NCBI GenBank assembly: GCA_035772785.1
Contig: JAOCPU010000003.1
Coordinates: 930,001 to 994,000, forward strand
DNA length: 64,000 nucleotides
Origin: Phlebiopsis flavidoalba
Taxonomy: Eukaryota; Basidiomycota; Agaricomycetes; Polyporales; Phanerochaetaceae
Reading direction: 5' to 3'
The position numbers and the translations under genes are program-made. Below, piece by piece: positions 1 to 10,329 of the stretch; the first letter of the stretch is position 1; each line of letters begins with the position of its first letter. The notes under the pieces were generated by a model, which did not search any database, had not been told where the DNA came from, and saw only the letters and a list, made by a program, of their open reading frames with translations.

Positions 1-614
1 GTGCCGGGAGACATTGCCGAGTCAGTGACGAACATTGTTCCTGTTTCTTAACAGCTTGCGTGTATATTCGGTCACGTCGGAGTTGTAGTTTGTTCAATGT
101 CACCGCGTAGGAAGAGGTATATCTGTATGGTCGAATATGCTGGTTATACTCATGCCGATGCAATCAGTCAAGGTCTATCGAGTCTCTCTGAAGACATCAG
201 CTCACGTTATCGTGTCCGACGTTCAGACTTCGTATAGATAACGCCAGCAACTTAGTATCCGCGAAGAACCCCCACTGAGTTGTACCTTCTTCCACTAACG
301 GCCTGGTTGGTCAACAGACAGAAGGACAAGTCGCGACGGTATCTGCCCTGTTGCGGATGACTATGAGTGACTCACAGTCAACGAACCAGTCTCGCTGGTC
401 TCACCAACTTTTCACCGTACATGTCAATGGGAGCGGCAAAGGGGTCCCTGGTTGCCTCGAGCCAGTAGTGTCAACTCGAGACGCTGATTCCAGGAAAGGT
501 TGAAAGCACAAGCATAAGTGGAGGACACTAGTAGCCAAGGGCTAACAAACTCCAAGTTAGCGCTCGGCTGTCGGAAAGAAGATATCTATCGCCCCTGATA
601 GTCATGGAAGAATA
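1..614. other. No gene assigned at left edge
   Basis: I see no recognisable gene here. The only coding-like trace is a 36-codon plus-strand frame at 127-237 that begins with MVEYAGYTHADA and ends with RRSDFV followed by a stop. It could be the last exon of a gene that starts outside the window. No promoter, RNA or repeat is evident. Confidence 0.4.
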
Positions 615-1145
615 TGGATGACGAAATTGGACCGCCTCAGTGGCCTGAGGTCTGCTGCGCAAATGTCAGCTCCTAAAGATTTCATACTAAAGGCATAAAC
701 TTATGCCCCGCGACATTGGGAATCACTCACCAAGTACCTCTCCGTCTTAGGCCATGCGGAGCTGAGCTTCAAAGAATTGTCCGTTTGATATTACGCGCGT
801 TTTTGGCCTCGTACTCAAATCAGAGCTCACAGCAGATGGCCCACCGACGTGCTGACCGCATTCATGAGAAACATCCCCGGCTTCAGTGTAACCAGGCATT
901 ACAAGTTCAAACTGTCCCTACCCCCCCCCCCGGAAACACCACAGTACATGACGACCGCCATGGCGCGCTGAGTTGCTCATACGCACCCAAGTAGGTGATG
1001 CGCATGCAAACCAGAAGGGACGTACCATTGGTGTCAACTCTGAGATGGGACGGGCTTTGCCCATCCCGACTCGCAAGACCATGATCATGCTTGTGGACAC
1101 AATCTCATTGCTATCTGCTGGTGTTGCGGTTGCATTCGGCAGTTG
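615..1145 (+). CDS. Unrecognised coding-like fragment
   Basis: Reading the plus strand with frame changes gives protein-like stretches such as HWESLTKYLSVLGHAELSF, RWPTDVLTAFMRNIPGFS and GRTIGVNSEMGRALPIPTRK, the last running into a hydrophobic segment (MIMLVDTISLLSAGVAVAFG). Composition and continuity look like real protein, but no single open frame covers the stretch and I do not recognise a family. It may be a gene broken by sequencing indels or a decayed mobile-element gene. Boundaries are approximate. Seen: the peptide pieces. Inferred: that they belong to one gene. Confidence 0.25.
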
Positions 1146-1352
1146 AACGAAAGCTCTTCAAACTTCTACGACGTTGTCCGGGCCGAAAGTCGTTCTTCTT
1201 GGAACCCCACGGTAGGTCACTAATTATAAATCAGGATGAATTCACTCATCAAATACCCGTATAGCTGAGGAGGGAGGCCATGGGAAAGCTAGACTCATTG
1301 AGTTTTGGTGTCCCTACAATGAGATATGGACGCGTGCATCAGTGTGACACTG

Positions 1353-1394
1353 AGCCAGATCTCAACAACGTCTTTTTTGCGTCCAGATCTGGCT
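1353..1394. repeat. Short perfect inverted repeat (hairpin)
   Basis: AGCCAGATCT at 1353-1362 is mirrored by AGATCTGGCT at 1385-1394, giving a perfect 10-bp stem with a loop of about 22 bases. It lies in a stretch without an assigned gene. It could be chance or part of a small mobile element; no larger terminal repeats were seen around it. Confidence 0.5.
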
Positions 1395-1947
1395 GAGGAT
1401 GTTTGTACCGTAGGTGTCATCCAGGTGGTCCGAGGACCAACGCACACTGCCGTTATTGGCACCACTCTTGCTATACAGGCCATCCGTGTCCAATTCACAG
1501 GCAAACCTGTAAATTATGCTAAACCATTCTCTCTGGCCGCCTTACTCATCTATAATCTAGTGCTCATGTACGGCAGGTGGCACAGCTCATGCCTCCCTTC
1601 ATCAATGATAACACGAATTTTAAAGGTCTGCGCGCCCAGCCGCTGGGTAGGGTTTCCTTTCGTCAATGCACAGGACGTCCCCGTGCCATGCTTTCGTCAG
1701 TACAGTTACATTATCAGATGCTTCGTCAAGCAGCACTTCGTCCGGAATCTGCGCGTCCACGGAGTGGTGCAAATTATATGACAAACCCGAGCCTACATTC
1801 CTTTCCAAGTATGCGTTAACGATCATCTTGCATGGGACAGATACCTATAGCGCATTCCTCACCAAGCGGGACCTAGTCATCCCCTTGCCAATATGTCGTA
1901 TTGTCGTGTTGGGAAATACCATTCGCGCTCTGCTAACCAGCAAGGAT

Positions 1948-2127
1948 CCCCCCCCCCCCCCCCTTTTTTTTGATGCGCCTCATCCGTGCGCGAGTGTGTT
2001 GCCTCGTCGGTTCGCTTTTCCCCCCCCCTTTGTCCCACAGTGCGCTCATTGACCCTTCCTTTCTTCCTGCTCCGCTTGTGTGTTGTTGCTAATTAGCTTA
2101 TTAGGATTGTCTCTTGCCCCCCCCCCC
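1948..2127. repeat. Cluster of poly-C tracts
   Basis: Three C homopolymers lie close together: about 16 C at 1948-1963 followed by a T run, about 9 C at 2030-2038, and about 11 C at 2117-2127, with a T run shortly after. The plus strand here is strongly pyrimidine-biased. Such runs are typical places for homopolymer length error, so lengths are uncertain. Confidence 0.75.
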
Positions 2128-2552
2128 TTATCGCTGCCTCCCCCTTGTCCTTTGTCCTTTTTTTTTTTCCTGCCACCTTCGCAATCGCTCCACCCGGGAT
2201 TTGTAAAGTTTGACATCGGAGCCCGTATCAAAGCATCCGGATTGAATTTTGAATCAAAAATTCGGCCTTTTAGTGTATTATGTTTCCAACTCTTATGGTT
2301 GCCATTGTGTTCTTTGGGATTACCGTAACCAAAATCGGACCACAATCCCGACCATACCCTGTAGGTACTGAGGATATGTTTTGCCACCTCGTGTTGGCCC
2401 GGTCTGGTCATGTGAGTCTTGCAACAGTGTTGGATGCCTCCCACGTGGAGCATCTAAACAGACTTTGTGACGTAGACAATCATGCCAGTTACTGCTACCA
2501 ATTATTTTGACGATCTGCTCCAGCCGGTAAACGTCCACCCTTCACGGATATC

Positions 2553-2842
2553 GTCATTAACTTTCTTTTACAGCCGGTGCGTAGGCTTAACTATGTCAAA
2601 ATGAAGCACTGCCGGACTCCATCCGCAGCATACGGTAAGCTACAATTGTGAGTGGGGCTCTTGCTCTCTGACAACACTATCGAGCCTCCGGTATGTCATT
2701 AACCTTTCTTTAAATGCCGGCCTAGCTTAAACATATGTCAAGCCATCTCTGATGCACTGCCGGGACTCCATCCAGTCTATACGGTTAAACCCGTCTACAA
2801 TTGTCGATTGTTCGGGCTCTTGCTCTCTGAAAAACACTATCG
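2553..2842. repeat. Imperfect two-copy direct tandem repeat
   Basis: Copy A (2553-2682) and copy B (2695-2842) begin with GTCATTAAC and end with AACACTATCG. In between they share blocks such as GGGCTCTTGCTCTCTGA, CACTGCCGG and ACTCCATCC in the same order. Copy B is about 18 bases longer, with several small indels and substitutions. The copies are separated by about 12 bases. This is either a genuine local duplication that has since diverged or an assembly artefact in which two noisy versions of one locus were joined. Confidence 0.8.
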
Positions 2843-2875
2843 CATTTGCGATACCTACTCTTCCAAATGGCGGGA

Positions 2876-3330
2876 ACCATTCACCGCATGGAATTTGCCG
2901 CTCGCACTGCAGCGGCCTCGAAAGAAGCTCACGAGGAAACACTTACGGTTGCGAAAATCCTCTCGCTCGTTCGGATTCCGTGTCATAGATGATGATGTAT
3001 TCTTTTTGACAAGCTCCACGTGCGCAGCAGACAGATATATGATGCAATGACTTTGGTTCATATGCCAGCCTTTTGCAGGTCAAAGACGCGTACGAAACCA
3101 GTTTGTTGTAACCGCCTTTTTGCGTGCCATCTTTGTTGTCTACGAGTATGCTGACGCTACGATATCCAATCTCACGGATGGAATGTACAAAAAAGATGGA
3201 TTCAACTCGAGTAGAATTGTTCCATGAGCATATCTGGCAGCATGGCCCCTTGTTGCACTCGTTGTCCTGCGCGACGCGTCGCGAAACTGCGCGAGAAATA
3301 CAGCGATTGGGTGTGCCACTAACCACGTGA
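2876..3330 (+). CDS. Unrecognised coding-like fragment
   Basis: From 2876 the plus strand reads RMEFAARTAAASKEAHEE and TLTVAKILSLVRIPCHR before a stop. After possible intron or frame changes it continues with pieces such as VVYEYADATISNLTDGMYK (about 3137-3190). The Ala/Lys/Glu-rich start could be helical. I do not recognise a family and no complete frame is present. It lies just 3' of the tandem duplication and 5' of the bromodomain gene on the same strand, so it may be a separate short gene or its remnant. Confidence 0.25.
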
Positions 3331-3496
3331 TATATTAACTCCGATTTGGCGATAAAGGTGTCAACAGGCCGTGTACGTTCGCGTCGCAGCAGTAGTCGGA
3401 TTCATACGCAATATTCGAGGGTCGCCGCCACAATCTCCAGCAGACAAAACAGAGAGCTGTAGCAAGCCAGCCCAGGGGCGGTCCATCCATTTCCCC

Positions 3497-6030
3497 ATGT
3501 CGAAAGAGAAGCGACCATGTTCGCGGGCGCAGGGTGTCGATATCGACGCTCCCCGCGCCAAACGTCAGAAGACTGGGAGTGCTGCTGCTGCTAGTGGAAC
3601 GACGAGTGCGGATACGGGAGCAGCAGGTGTTGCAGGGGTAGTTACGGGGGAGAATGGCAAGCCAGTTGAGGATCCAGCGCAAGTGAAGGAGAGAGGACTG
3701 AAGCTATGGCATACGATCAAGGACGTCTAAAGACAAGGAGTGCGTGGCTACTTATTGGCTCTCTAGCATGCATTTTGGTAACAACCAATTCCATCACTCA
3801 CCCTCACTCTCATCCCTGCACTCTCCCCGCCTCCTCGCTCCTCGCTATTCGTCCGCGATGCGACTACACACGCTTTGTTTCAGGGGCCGACAAATGTCCA
3901 CAGACTTCCTTCGCCTACCATCCAACGCCAATACCCCGACTACTATGACCAGATCAAGCGTCCAATAGCCCTCGCCGACGACATCAAGCGAAGGCTAGAG
4001 CAGGGTGGCTATGCATTTCTTCGACGAAGTCAATGGGAGACTTTGAGCAATGACCTTCAAGAACGCGAAGAAGTACAACATGAAGGAGAGTCAGATCTGG
4101 CTAGACGCGAAAAACACCTCCATTGTGAGTACTTCCTCTTTGAGATCCTATGTCTCTTCGGGCTGCAATTGGGTCCGTACTCATTTGAAACGTTTGTTGT
4201 TTCAGAAGCTCGTCACAAAGGAATCTAGCAAGCTTACAGGAATCCCAGGTAGAAGACGAGGATGGCGAGGCTAATGGAGAAGCTGGACCCCCCACCTCTC
4301 TCAGACACTGAGGAGGGCAAAGAAGAAGAAAGCACCCAACCTGTCTCGTCTGTGTTAAGACTCCGGCTACACAAGCTAATAGCCAAGGCAGATGATGTAG
4401 AGTAAGTCTTCAACACATGCTAGGACGTCTACCTCCAACGTTCATTTAGTGGACGCGTGTTATATCAAACCGAGCGTTCATGGAGCTACCCAAAATCAGA
4501 AACTGATGGGCCATGTACTACAAACTCATAAAGAAGCCGCAATGTCTGGGAAAACCATTTTGGTGGGTCAAGCCGGACCGGCAGCTCAAATCAGTTGCTA
4601 AAGGCAATGCGGCTAGAAACGATTGAGAAACGGAAAGAGTACCATTCTGCGAAAGATTTTGCGAATGATGTCGAGCTGTGTGTTTCTCCAATGCCCTCGA
4701 ATTCAACCAAGAGCATACGCAGATATGGGAAAAGATGCTGTGGTCCTGCGGGTTCGTCATACTATTCCGTTTTTATGGCTTACCTTCACCTTACGAGCGT
4801 GCTTTCAGGACTACTTCCGTCAACTAATGTCTGACTTACCTGCCCCCCTTTTCAATTCCAGCATATGCTTCCCAACGACCACTCAACTAAGGTCAAACTC
4901 AAGATTCCTACGACAGCCCAAGCTCAGTCGCGAGCCAAGCTAGCAAGAAGCAATACTCTAACTATTGCGCCCGCAGCAGCCGCGCGAGTTCACGGCCAGG
5001 TGCGGCTGCACCTTCACCTGCGCCTCCTGCACCGGCTGCGTCTCCGGCGGCATTCACATCACTGTGCTATCACCCCCTGCGCCGAAGGCCAAAGCCTGTG
5101 ACACAACGAACGGTCCGCCCCCCCCTACCTCATCCTCACCCTCCATTCCTGCGACTGTTGGTCGTCCTATTTACCCCAGCAGCAGCGAGTACGCCCGGGG
5201 GACGCCTCAAGCATCCTCCACCCCACATACTCAACCGGCCTATGGTCAACATTATATCTCATCCGCATATCGCGCGACCCAGCCAGCTGCATCTAGCGTT
5301 CTTCCGAACAGCAATTCGATCAACCCTACGCGCTCTTACGCACCGCAAGCTGCAGCACCACCCTCAGGCTCCTGCTCTCGTTACGCAACGCTCGCAATCT
5401 CAACTGCCGCCGCCGATCGCGAAGTCGCCTACCCCGCCAGAGACTGCTAGACCCCTGCGCTTTGTATCGGTGACCACGAAGCCTGCTGGGCGGCGGACAC
5501 TGGACCTCGTCCAGCTTACAGAGAGACGGTGTGAAGACCTGGGCCCGCCGCCGCGACTAGGCGCGAGCGAGACGCAAGGTGCGCATTAGCGTATGGTGAA
5601 GTTCTTGAACGATGTCCGAGGGAACACAGCGACGGTGAAGAGAGGGATCACCCGGAGGTCGAGCGAAACACGAAGAGGAAGAAGAAGTGAGGGGAGGGAG
5701 AGGGAGCGAAGGGGAAGGGGAAAAGGGGATGAGGAGCCAGAACCGCCGTGTGAAGCTGAGGGGCGAGGTGGAGGCCGAAGAAGAAACGCGGGAAGGAGAG
5801 CACGAAGGGCATAGGGTAAGGCAAAGGCCAAGGAGCCGCAAGTGCAGGGGACGTTCCGTACAGTGTGTATAGTTTGAACAGTGTTTTTGCTGACTGCGAG
5901 GAAGATCGTGTGCTTGGGAGTTCGAGCTACCGCCACCGCGGGCCTTTGGTGTTGAACGTAGTTGAGGTCGGTGCAAAGCGGCGGTATGGCGTGGCGAGCG
6001 CGTACCTTGATCCGAATAGCGAGCGCATAG
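3497..6030 (+). CDS. RSC4: Tandem bromodomain protein, RSC4-like chromatin-remodelling subunit
   Basis: The protein starts with MSKEKRPCSRAQGVDIDAPR, a basic nuclear-type N-terminus. The first bromodomain is visible as YPDYYDQIKRPIALADDIKR (about 3933-3992) and AKKYNMKESQIWLDAK (about 4062-4110), followed by an intron and KLVTKESSKLTGI. A second bromodomain lies at about 4350-4820, with WAMYYKLIKKPQCL (about 4508-4550) and, after another intron, DYFRQLMSDLPAP (from about 4809). A long Pro/Ser/Ala-rich linker (4900-5450) precedes a conserved C-terminal domain ending in LNVVEVGAK and, after a one-base shift, YLIRIASA and stop. Two bromodomains without a BAH domain fit the Rsc4 type, which reads acetylated histone tails in the RSC complex. 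Several one-base frame breaks occur. Exact exon borders are not certain. Confidence 0.85.
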
Positions 6031-6185
6031 CTTGTTACTTCACACTTTCTTCTCTAGAATTCTCGACTAACAGGGGTTGTACATCAGAGGGTCCTTTACC
6101 GTAGTATTACCCAGAGTACATTATTATATTATCGGAAATCATATCTAATCCATATAAACCAAGCCCTAAATGTCCTTGGTCAACC

Positions 6186-8329
6186 TCAAACTGTGTCATT
6201 ACGCCAGCTCTCCACCACCTTCGTAACCAACGGCACATCATCGCCCTCCCTCGTCCTCGCTAGCGCTTTGGTTCATCGCACGTAAACATTATACCGTCCA
6301 GGTTCGTGCATTTGGCTTTCAACGTATTGTCGCAAACACTTCCTTCGCGGTCTATCGAGTGGACCTCGTACCCCTCGCGACCCCCTCCGCACAAAGCGGT
6401 TAGCGGGGCAGCTTCGCCATCCAGTGTCGTAGCCTTCGGATGGCGGTGGCCTTATCAGAGAAGTCTTCATGCGTCCCCTGGCGGACGGTTATTAGTCTGG
6501 GTGATACGGGGGAACGGAGGAGATTGGGTTTCCCCTTTTGGTACATTGGTGTCTGTGCCGCTTGGAGCGTGAATTTCGGCGAGTCAGATTGGGAAGGTTG
6601 GAGTTCTTTTGGTTGGGAATTAAAAAGAGCCGTTCTCGTAAGTCCATGGGATCTGGGGGGGTAGAGTAAAAACGTGGTTGGGATCTGAGGAAGGGTACGC
6701 GTGGGGGTCTTTTGGTTGGCCATGACTCGGCTCTTGGGTCTACATAAAAGTATGTTAGGCAAGAGACTGAGAGGATGGATACGAGGAAGCAGAGAGCTGT
6801 AGTTTCGGTCGAACACAGGTAAGCCCTGCCACGTAGTGCTATGAAGGAGAAATCCCCTACCTGAGAAGGGGGGAATCAAGGCTCGATGGCTGCCCCTTGC
6901 TCCCATTGCGCGTGCACTGCTGGCTGAAGTGCGCAGCTTGGCTCTGAAGCTCCATCCACTCACCAGTCGGGTCCACGACAGAGTACTTCAGACCATCACC
7001 CGGTGTTTTGGTCGGCCAACACCAGAGCCAAGGATTTTCACCCAGTATGGACTCGATGTTCTTGCGTGTACCAATTTGCTAAAAGTAAGAGGTAAATATT
7101 TTTGATAATACCGGGTTGGGAGTATCGACACTGACATAAGGGAACTTGATCTGCACAGTACGTGAGTTTTAAGTTGGGGAGATGGATGACATTATGCCCA
7201 CCTCCTGGATCTTCCCTCGCCGAACTAGTGTTGCGACTCTTTGTCCTTTTCCCATCCTTCGATAGTAGTAGTATTTTTCAATAAGGCATTTAAAATGGTA
7301 GAGACTAGAATAGTTCACACGGACGAAGCGGTTAATTAGGTGTTCTCAAGACGAGAAAGTTGGAAAAACACGCGTACTGAAGCCTCCAACACGCAAGCCA
7401 CCACAGCCCACAGAACGTATAGTTTTACAAATATGATAAAATATCACAGTTCCCAATAGGAAGGCTCGTCCTATCAAACCAAAGGATATCAGTCGGAGAG
7501 CGTCGACTAAATAGTGTGGGCCTGCGGTTGGGCACTACCCAGAAACGCGAGCTTGTCGCGAGCTTCACGACGTCACGAGCGCGCGTCTTGTCATCATAAT
7601 GAGATGATAGGTGCATGCTACATCCACGTAGAATAGGAAAACGGACGAAGTGTCCATAATTAGAAGTGTCCGACACAGTTATTGACACCAAAAGGACAGT
7701 GTATGGCTCTGGAGTATGGCATGAGTCTGAGAGATAGAGGGACGGCTTTTCTCTTTTCCAAGGCACAAACCCATTCGTAGTACACATCTTACCCGCAGTA
7801 AAGCTTGTGAGACGTAGACAGACTTTCAAAACCCAGACGGGTACTCACCAGCTGCATTGCCGACAGTGGTCAGTGCGCGAGGGGGTTTCTAATTCTCGCA
7901 AGTCCATGCAAAAAACGAGGTCCCCTCGTCAGCTTCTTAACTTCATAGTCCTTCTTCGCTCTGTAGGTCAGGTCGCTACGCCGTCGCGCGTCAGAGACAA
8001 ACTAGATGCGCAGCACACGTCGTACTTACCCAATTTACGTGGCACGCTGCGCCAGGGTCTGTATTGACTACAAGATATATAGTTCCATTAGTAGCCAGGG
8101 ACAAGTAGTAGCAACTCGAGTGCATGGCATTCGTTAGGTCAAACACACATAATTTGTGACTAGTTGCACGTACTTGAAGGGTATAGCAGACTCGATAGCT
8201 TCTACCAGAGAAGCTCACAGGCCGTACCACGGGCCATATCACGAATATTTGAGAATAGTTATACGAATGAACGTGATGAGTAAAAAGAGTGCCAGAGACA
8301 AAAATTGCCGACCGAAGGAGTCGACCCAT
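6186..8329 (-). CDS. PFA4: PFA4-type DHHC palmitoyltransferase
   Basis: Read on the minus strand from MGRLLRSAIFVSGTLF, the first membrane segment, it continues with YSQIFVIWP, then TDPG before the cysteine-rich domain. NNCVGHF and NYGHFVRF with FLFYVDVACTYHLIMMTRR form the core after the catalytic box. EGWEKDKES, then VKFPY-like and RKNIESILGENPWLWCWP, complete the PFA4-type second half. A disordered tail ends with RQYVESQMHEPGRYNVYV and DDVPLVTKVVESWRNDTV, then stop. PFA4 is an endoplasmic-reticulum enzyme that attaches palmitate to cysteines of membrane proteins such as chitin synthase in yeast. The catalytic DHHC tetrapeptide reads AIHC here (about 7697-7710), with one-base indels nearby, so either sequence error or loss of activity. 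The start is chosen because it gives the usual short N-terminus before the first membrane span. Confidence 0.88.
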
Positions 8330-8599
8330 GCGCGCGTCGTGGTGGAGCAGCGTTGTCAGACACACATGCAGGGCGGCAGCAGTACCTCCGCCCGACCCGT
8401 TTTTGATCCGGACATTTCCTCCTTTGGGCAACGCGGCGCTTGATTCGCCGAGCCCCGTCGCTCCCATTCGTCCGCGACCACCACCTTGCACAATGCTTGT
8501 CAGGACTATCATTGCAAAGCGGAGTCGTTGCCCACACTTAGGCGACTCTCGGCCTATGACGCATTCACCGCAGCTCGTCATAAACTCATAACTTAGCTG

Positions 8600-9580
8600 C
8601 CAAGTCCCTCAGGCAGCTCCAGCCCAGAGCAACCACAAGCCGCGGAATCGGGAGCCGTTAATCCTCGTGCGCAAGGCGCAGAATTACAACCTTGCTGAGG
8701 GACTATGGATAGGATTTAGCAATTCGTACGTCCTGATGGGATCCCAATTTGAAACATACAAAGACTTAAACTCCTTTTCAAGCTCGACCCGCAGATTTCT
8801 GCCGTAAGTGAGTTCGTACCAGTATTCTCATTAAAGTTGATTCGTGGCTCAGATCTGTCACAAGCTCAATTTCGCACAGTACGCGTAAGTCTCGCACTGT
8901 CGGTTAAACATCGTCTCTCGTCAAGACCAATGTGCTGGATGACGAGGAGAACCTTGCTCCGCGACTTCTCAAACAAACACGGGTTCCACGCCCCAGGTCT
9001 CGCGAGAACAGAACCCCCGGCTGGCACGAGGGTGTCCAGACATATTAAATCTGGGCGAGATCAAAACCTCCAAGCCATCTCGATCCAACGAAGCAAAATG
9101 CGGCGAGACAGAAGGCCACGCAACCGAGGCTAGCGGGAAGATAGCCGAAGAGTGAGTCTAGGAGGGATGCGAACCGACCGTGTCGATAGGAAAGCACTGC
9201 CGAACACAGACGAACCTCAACGAGCTGTTTCAACGCACGTCGCGCGTCCCAATAAACCACACAAGTTGTGAGCCGCTCAACATTACCAAGGCGAAGAAGC
9301 GGGAGAGTTGGGCTGCCGAACGTACAGCAGCTTGGGCGGGAACGCACTGCTGGCGATTACTAGCGCATAACTTGCCTTCCAACTCTCGCCTCGCATCCGG
9401 AACAGCCGAGGAAGAAGCGCGGTGGTCTCTGTTGAGATACGCGCAACTTGCGCTCGCGAGGGTTGCGCTGGGCTACGCCGAAAGCAGAGAGACAGATGGC
9501 CTGGCGATTGTGAGCAAGCCCGTATCCGGGTCGTCTGCCCCTGGGGGGCTTATACCAAGACTGTCACCAGCATCATAGAG
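8600..9580 (+). CDS. Unrecognised protein gene
   Basis: The plus strand is protein-like throughout but frame-broken: RNREPLILVRKAQNYNLAEG (about 8641-8700), TNVLDDEENLAPRLLKQTR (about 8928-8985), then a long frame at 9180-9578 containing SWAAERTAAWAG, EEEARWSLLRYAQLALARVA and DGLAIVSKPVSGSS before its stop. I do not recognise the family. It is divergently oriented from PFA4, with about 270 bp between the probable starts, so the two may share a promoter region. Extent and exon structure are guesses; the direction is supported by the longest and most balanced frames. Confidence 0.35.
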
Positions 9581-10329
9581 TAGTTGGTATAGAGGTTATG
9601 ATAACGGATACATTCGGCGGTGTACTACTCTACCGCGAATAATTAAGGCCTACCGGATAAAAGGTTATGCAAGATCTCTTGTCTCAGGCTTCGAGCAATA
9701 AGTATCAATCGCTCCTCTCAAGTGGGACCGGTCGTCTTCACCGTCGTCAACGTCCCCTTTCTACGTTGCCTTGCAGCGGCGTCATCTGTGTGATACAGGC
9801 GATGGGGACTCATCACCGTCAAGACCATCCAATGTACGCGCTTCTTTTACTCCACATCTTTCTCCTTCGTTTTTTCGTTTATTCTTCCTCGTATTCTTTC
9901 TTCGTACCTCTTCTTGTCGTGAATCAGCCAACATAGGGGTAGCTTAGTAGTCGGTGGATATCCCCTCAAGCTCTGGAGGCACCTCGCACCCCGGAATGCA
10001 GTGACAAGTCTGCTGCGTTGTTTCTCGACGTTCAGCATCTGGCCGCCATTGCGCATGGCAGCCGGTTGGAGTAGTATGCATTGTGGTCGGTCGGTTCGTA
10101 TACCCTAGGCCTGGACCATCGGATAGATGGACATAGATTTTTGTTCGTGTTGGATGGTTATAGGGTCCACAACTTGCTGGTCCGCGGGTCCGTTTTCGTG
10201 TGTTGGGACCAGACACGCTGTCGCCTGCGGCCGATTGCAAGTCGTTTCTCCTTCGACAAAAACTTCCATGCACCGCTGCTCGGATAGTGCGGGTGATTGT
10301 GTGAACGCCAGGAGCTGAGAGGATGTCTG
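9581..10329. other. No convincing gene
   Basis: The stretch holds A/T-rich and T-rich sequence around 9840-9920 and short competing frames on both strands at 9944-10330. None has a recognisable domain. It may hold the 3' regions of the flanking genes, which point towards each other. Confidence 0.4.

Larger units (their letters stand above)
1146..2552. other. Intergenic stretch without assigned gene
   Basis: Open frames on both strands around 1326-1820 overlap each other and none resembles a known family; codon choice does not favour one strand. From 1940 to 2180 the sequence is pyrimidine-rich, with long C and T runs. No gene is supported. A decayed gene cannot be ruled out because the flanking fragments look coding. 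Confidence 0.45.

Noticed and set aside
1948..2127. Telomere or centromere-type satellite
   Set aside because: The C runs have no repeat unit such as CCCTAA and lie beside coding-like sequence.
3497..6030. BRE1, polybromo or RSC1/2 assignment for the bromodomain gene
   Set aside because: Only two bromodomains, no BAH or RING domain, and a C-terminal domain of the Rsc4 kind.
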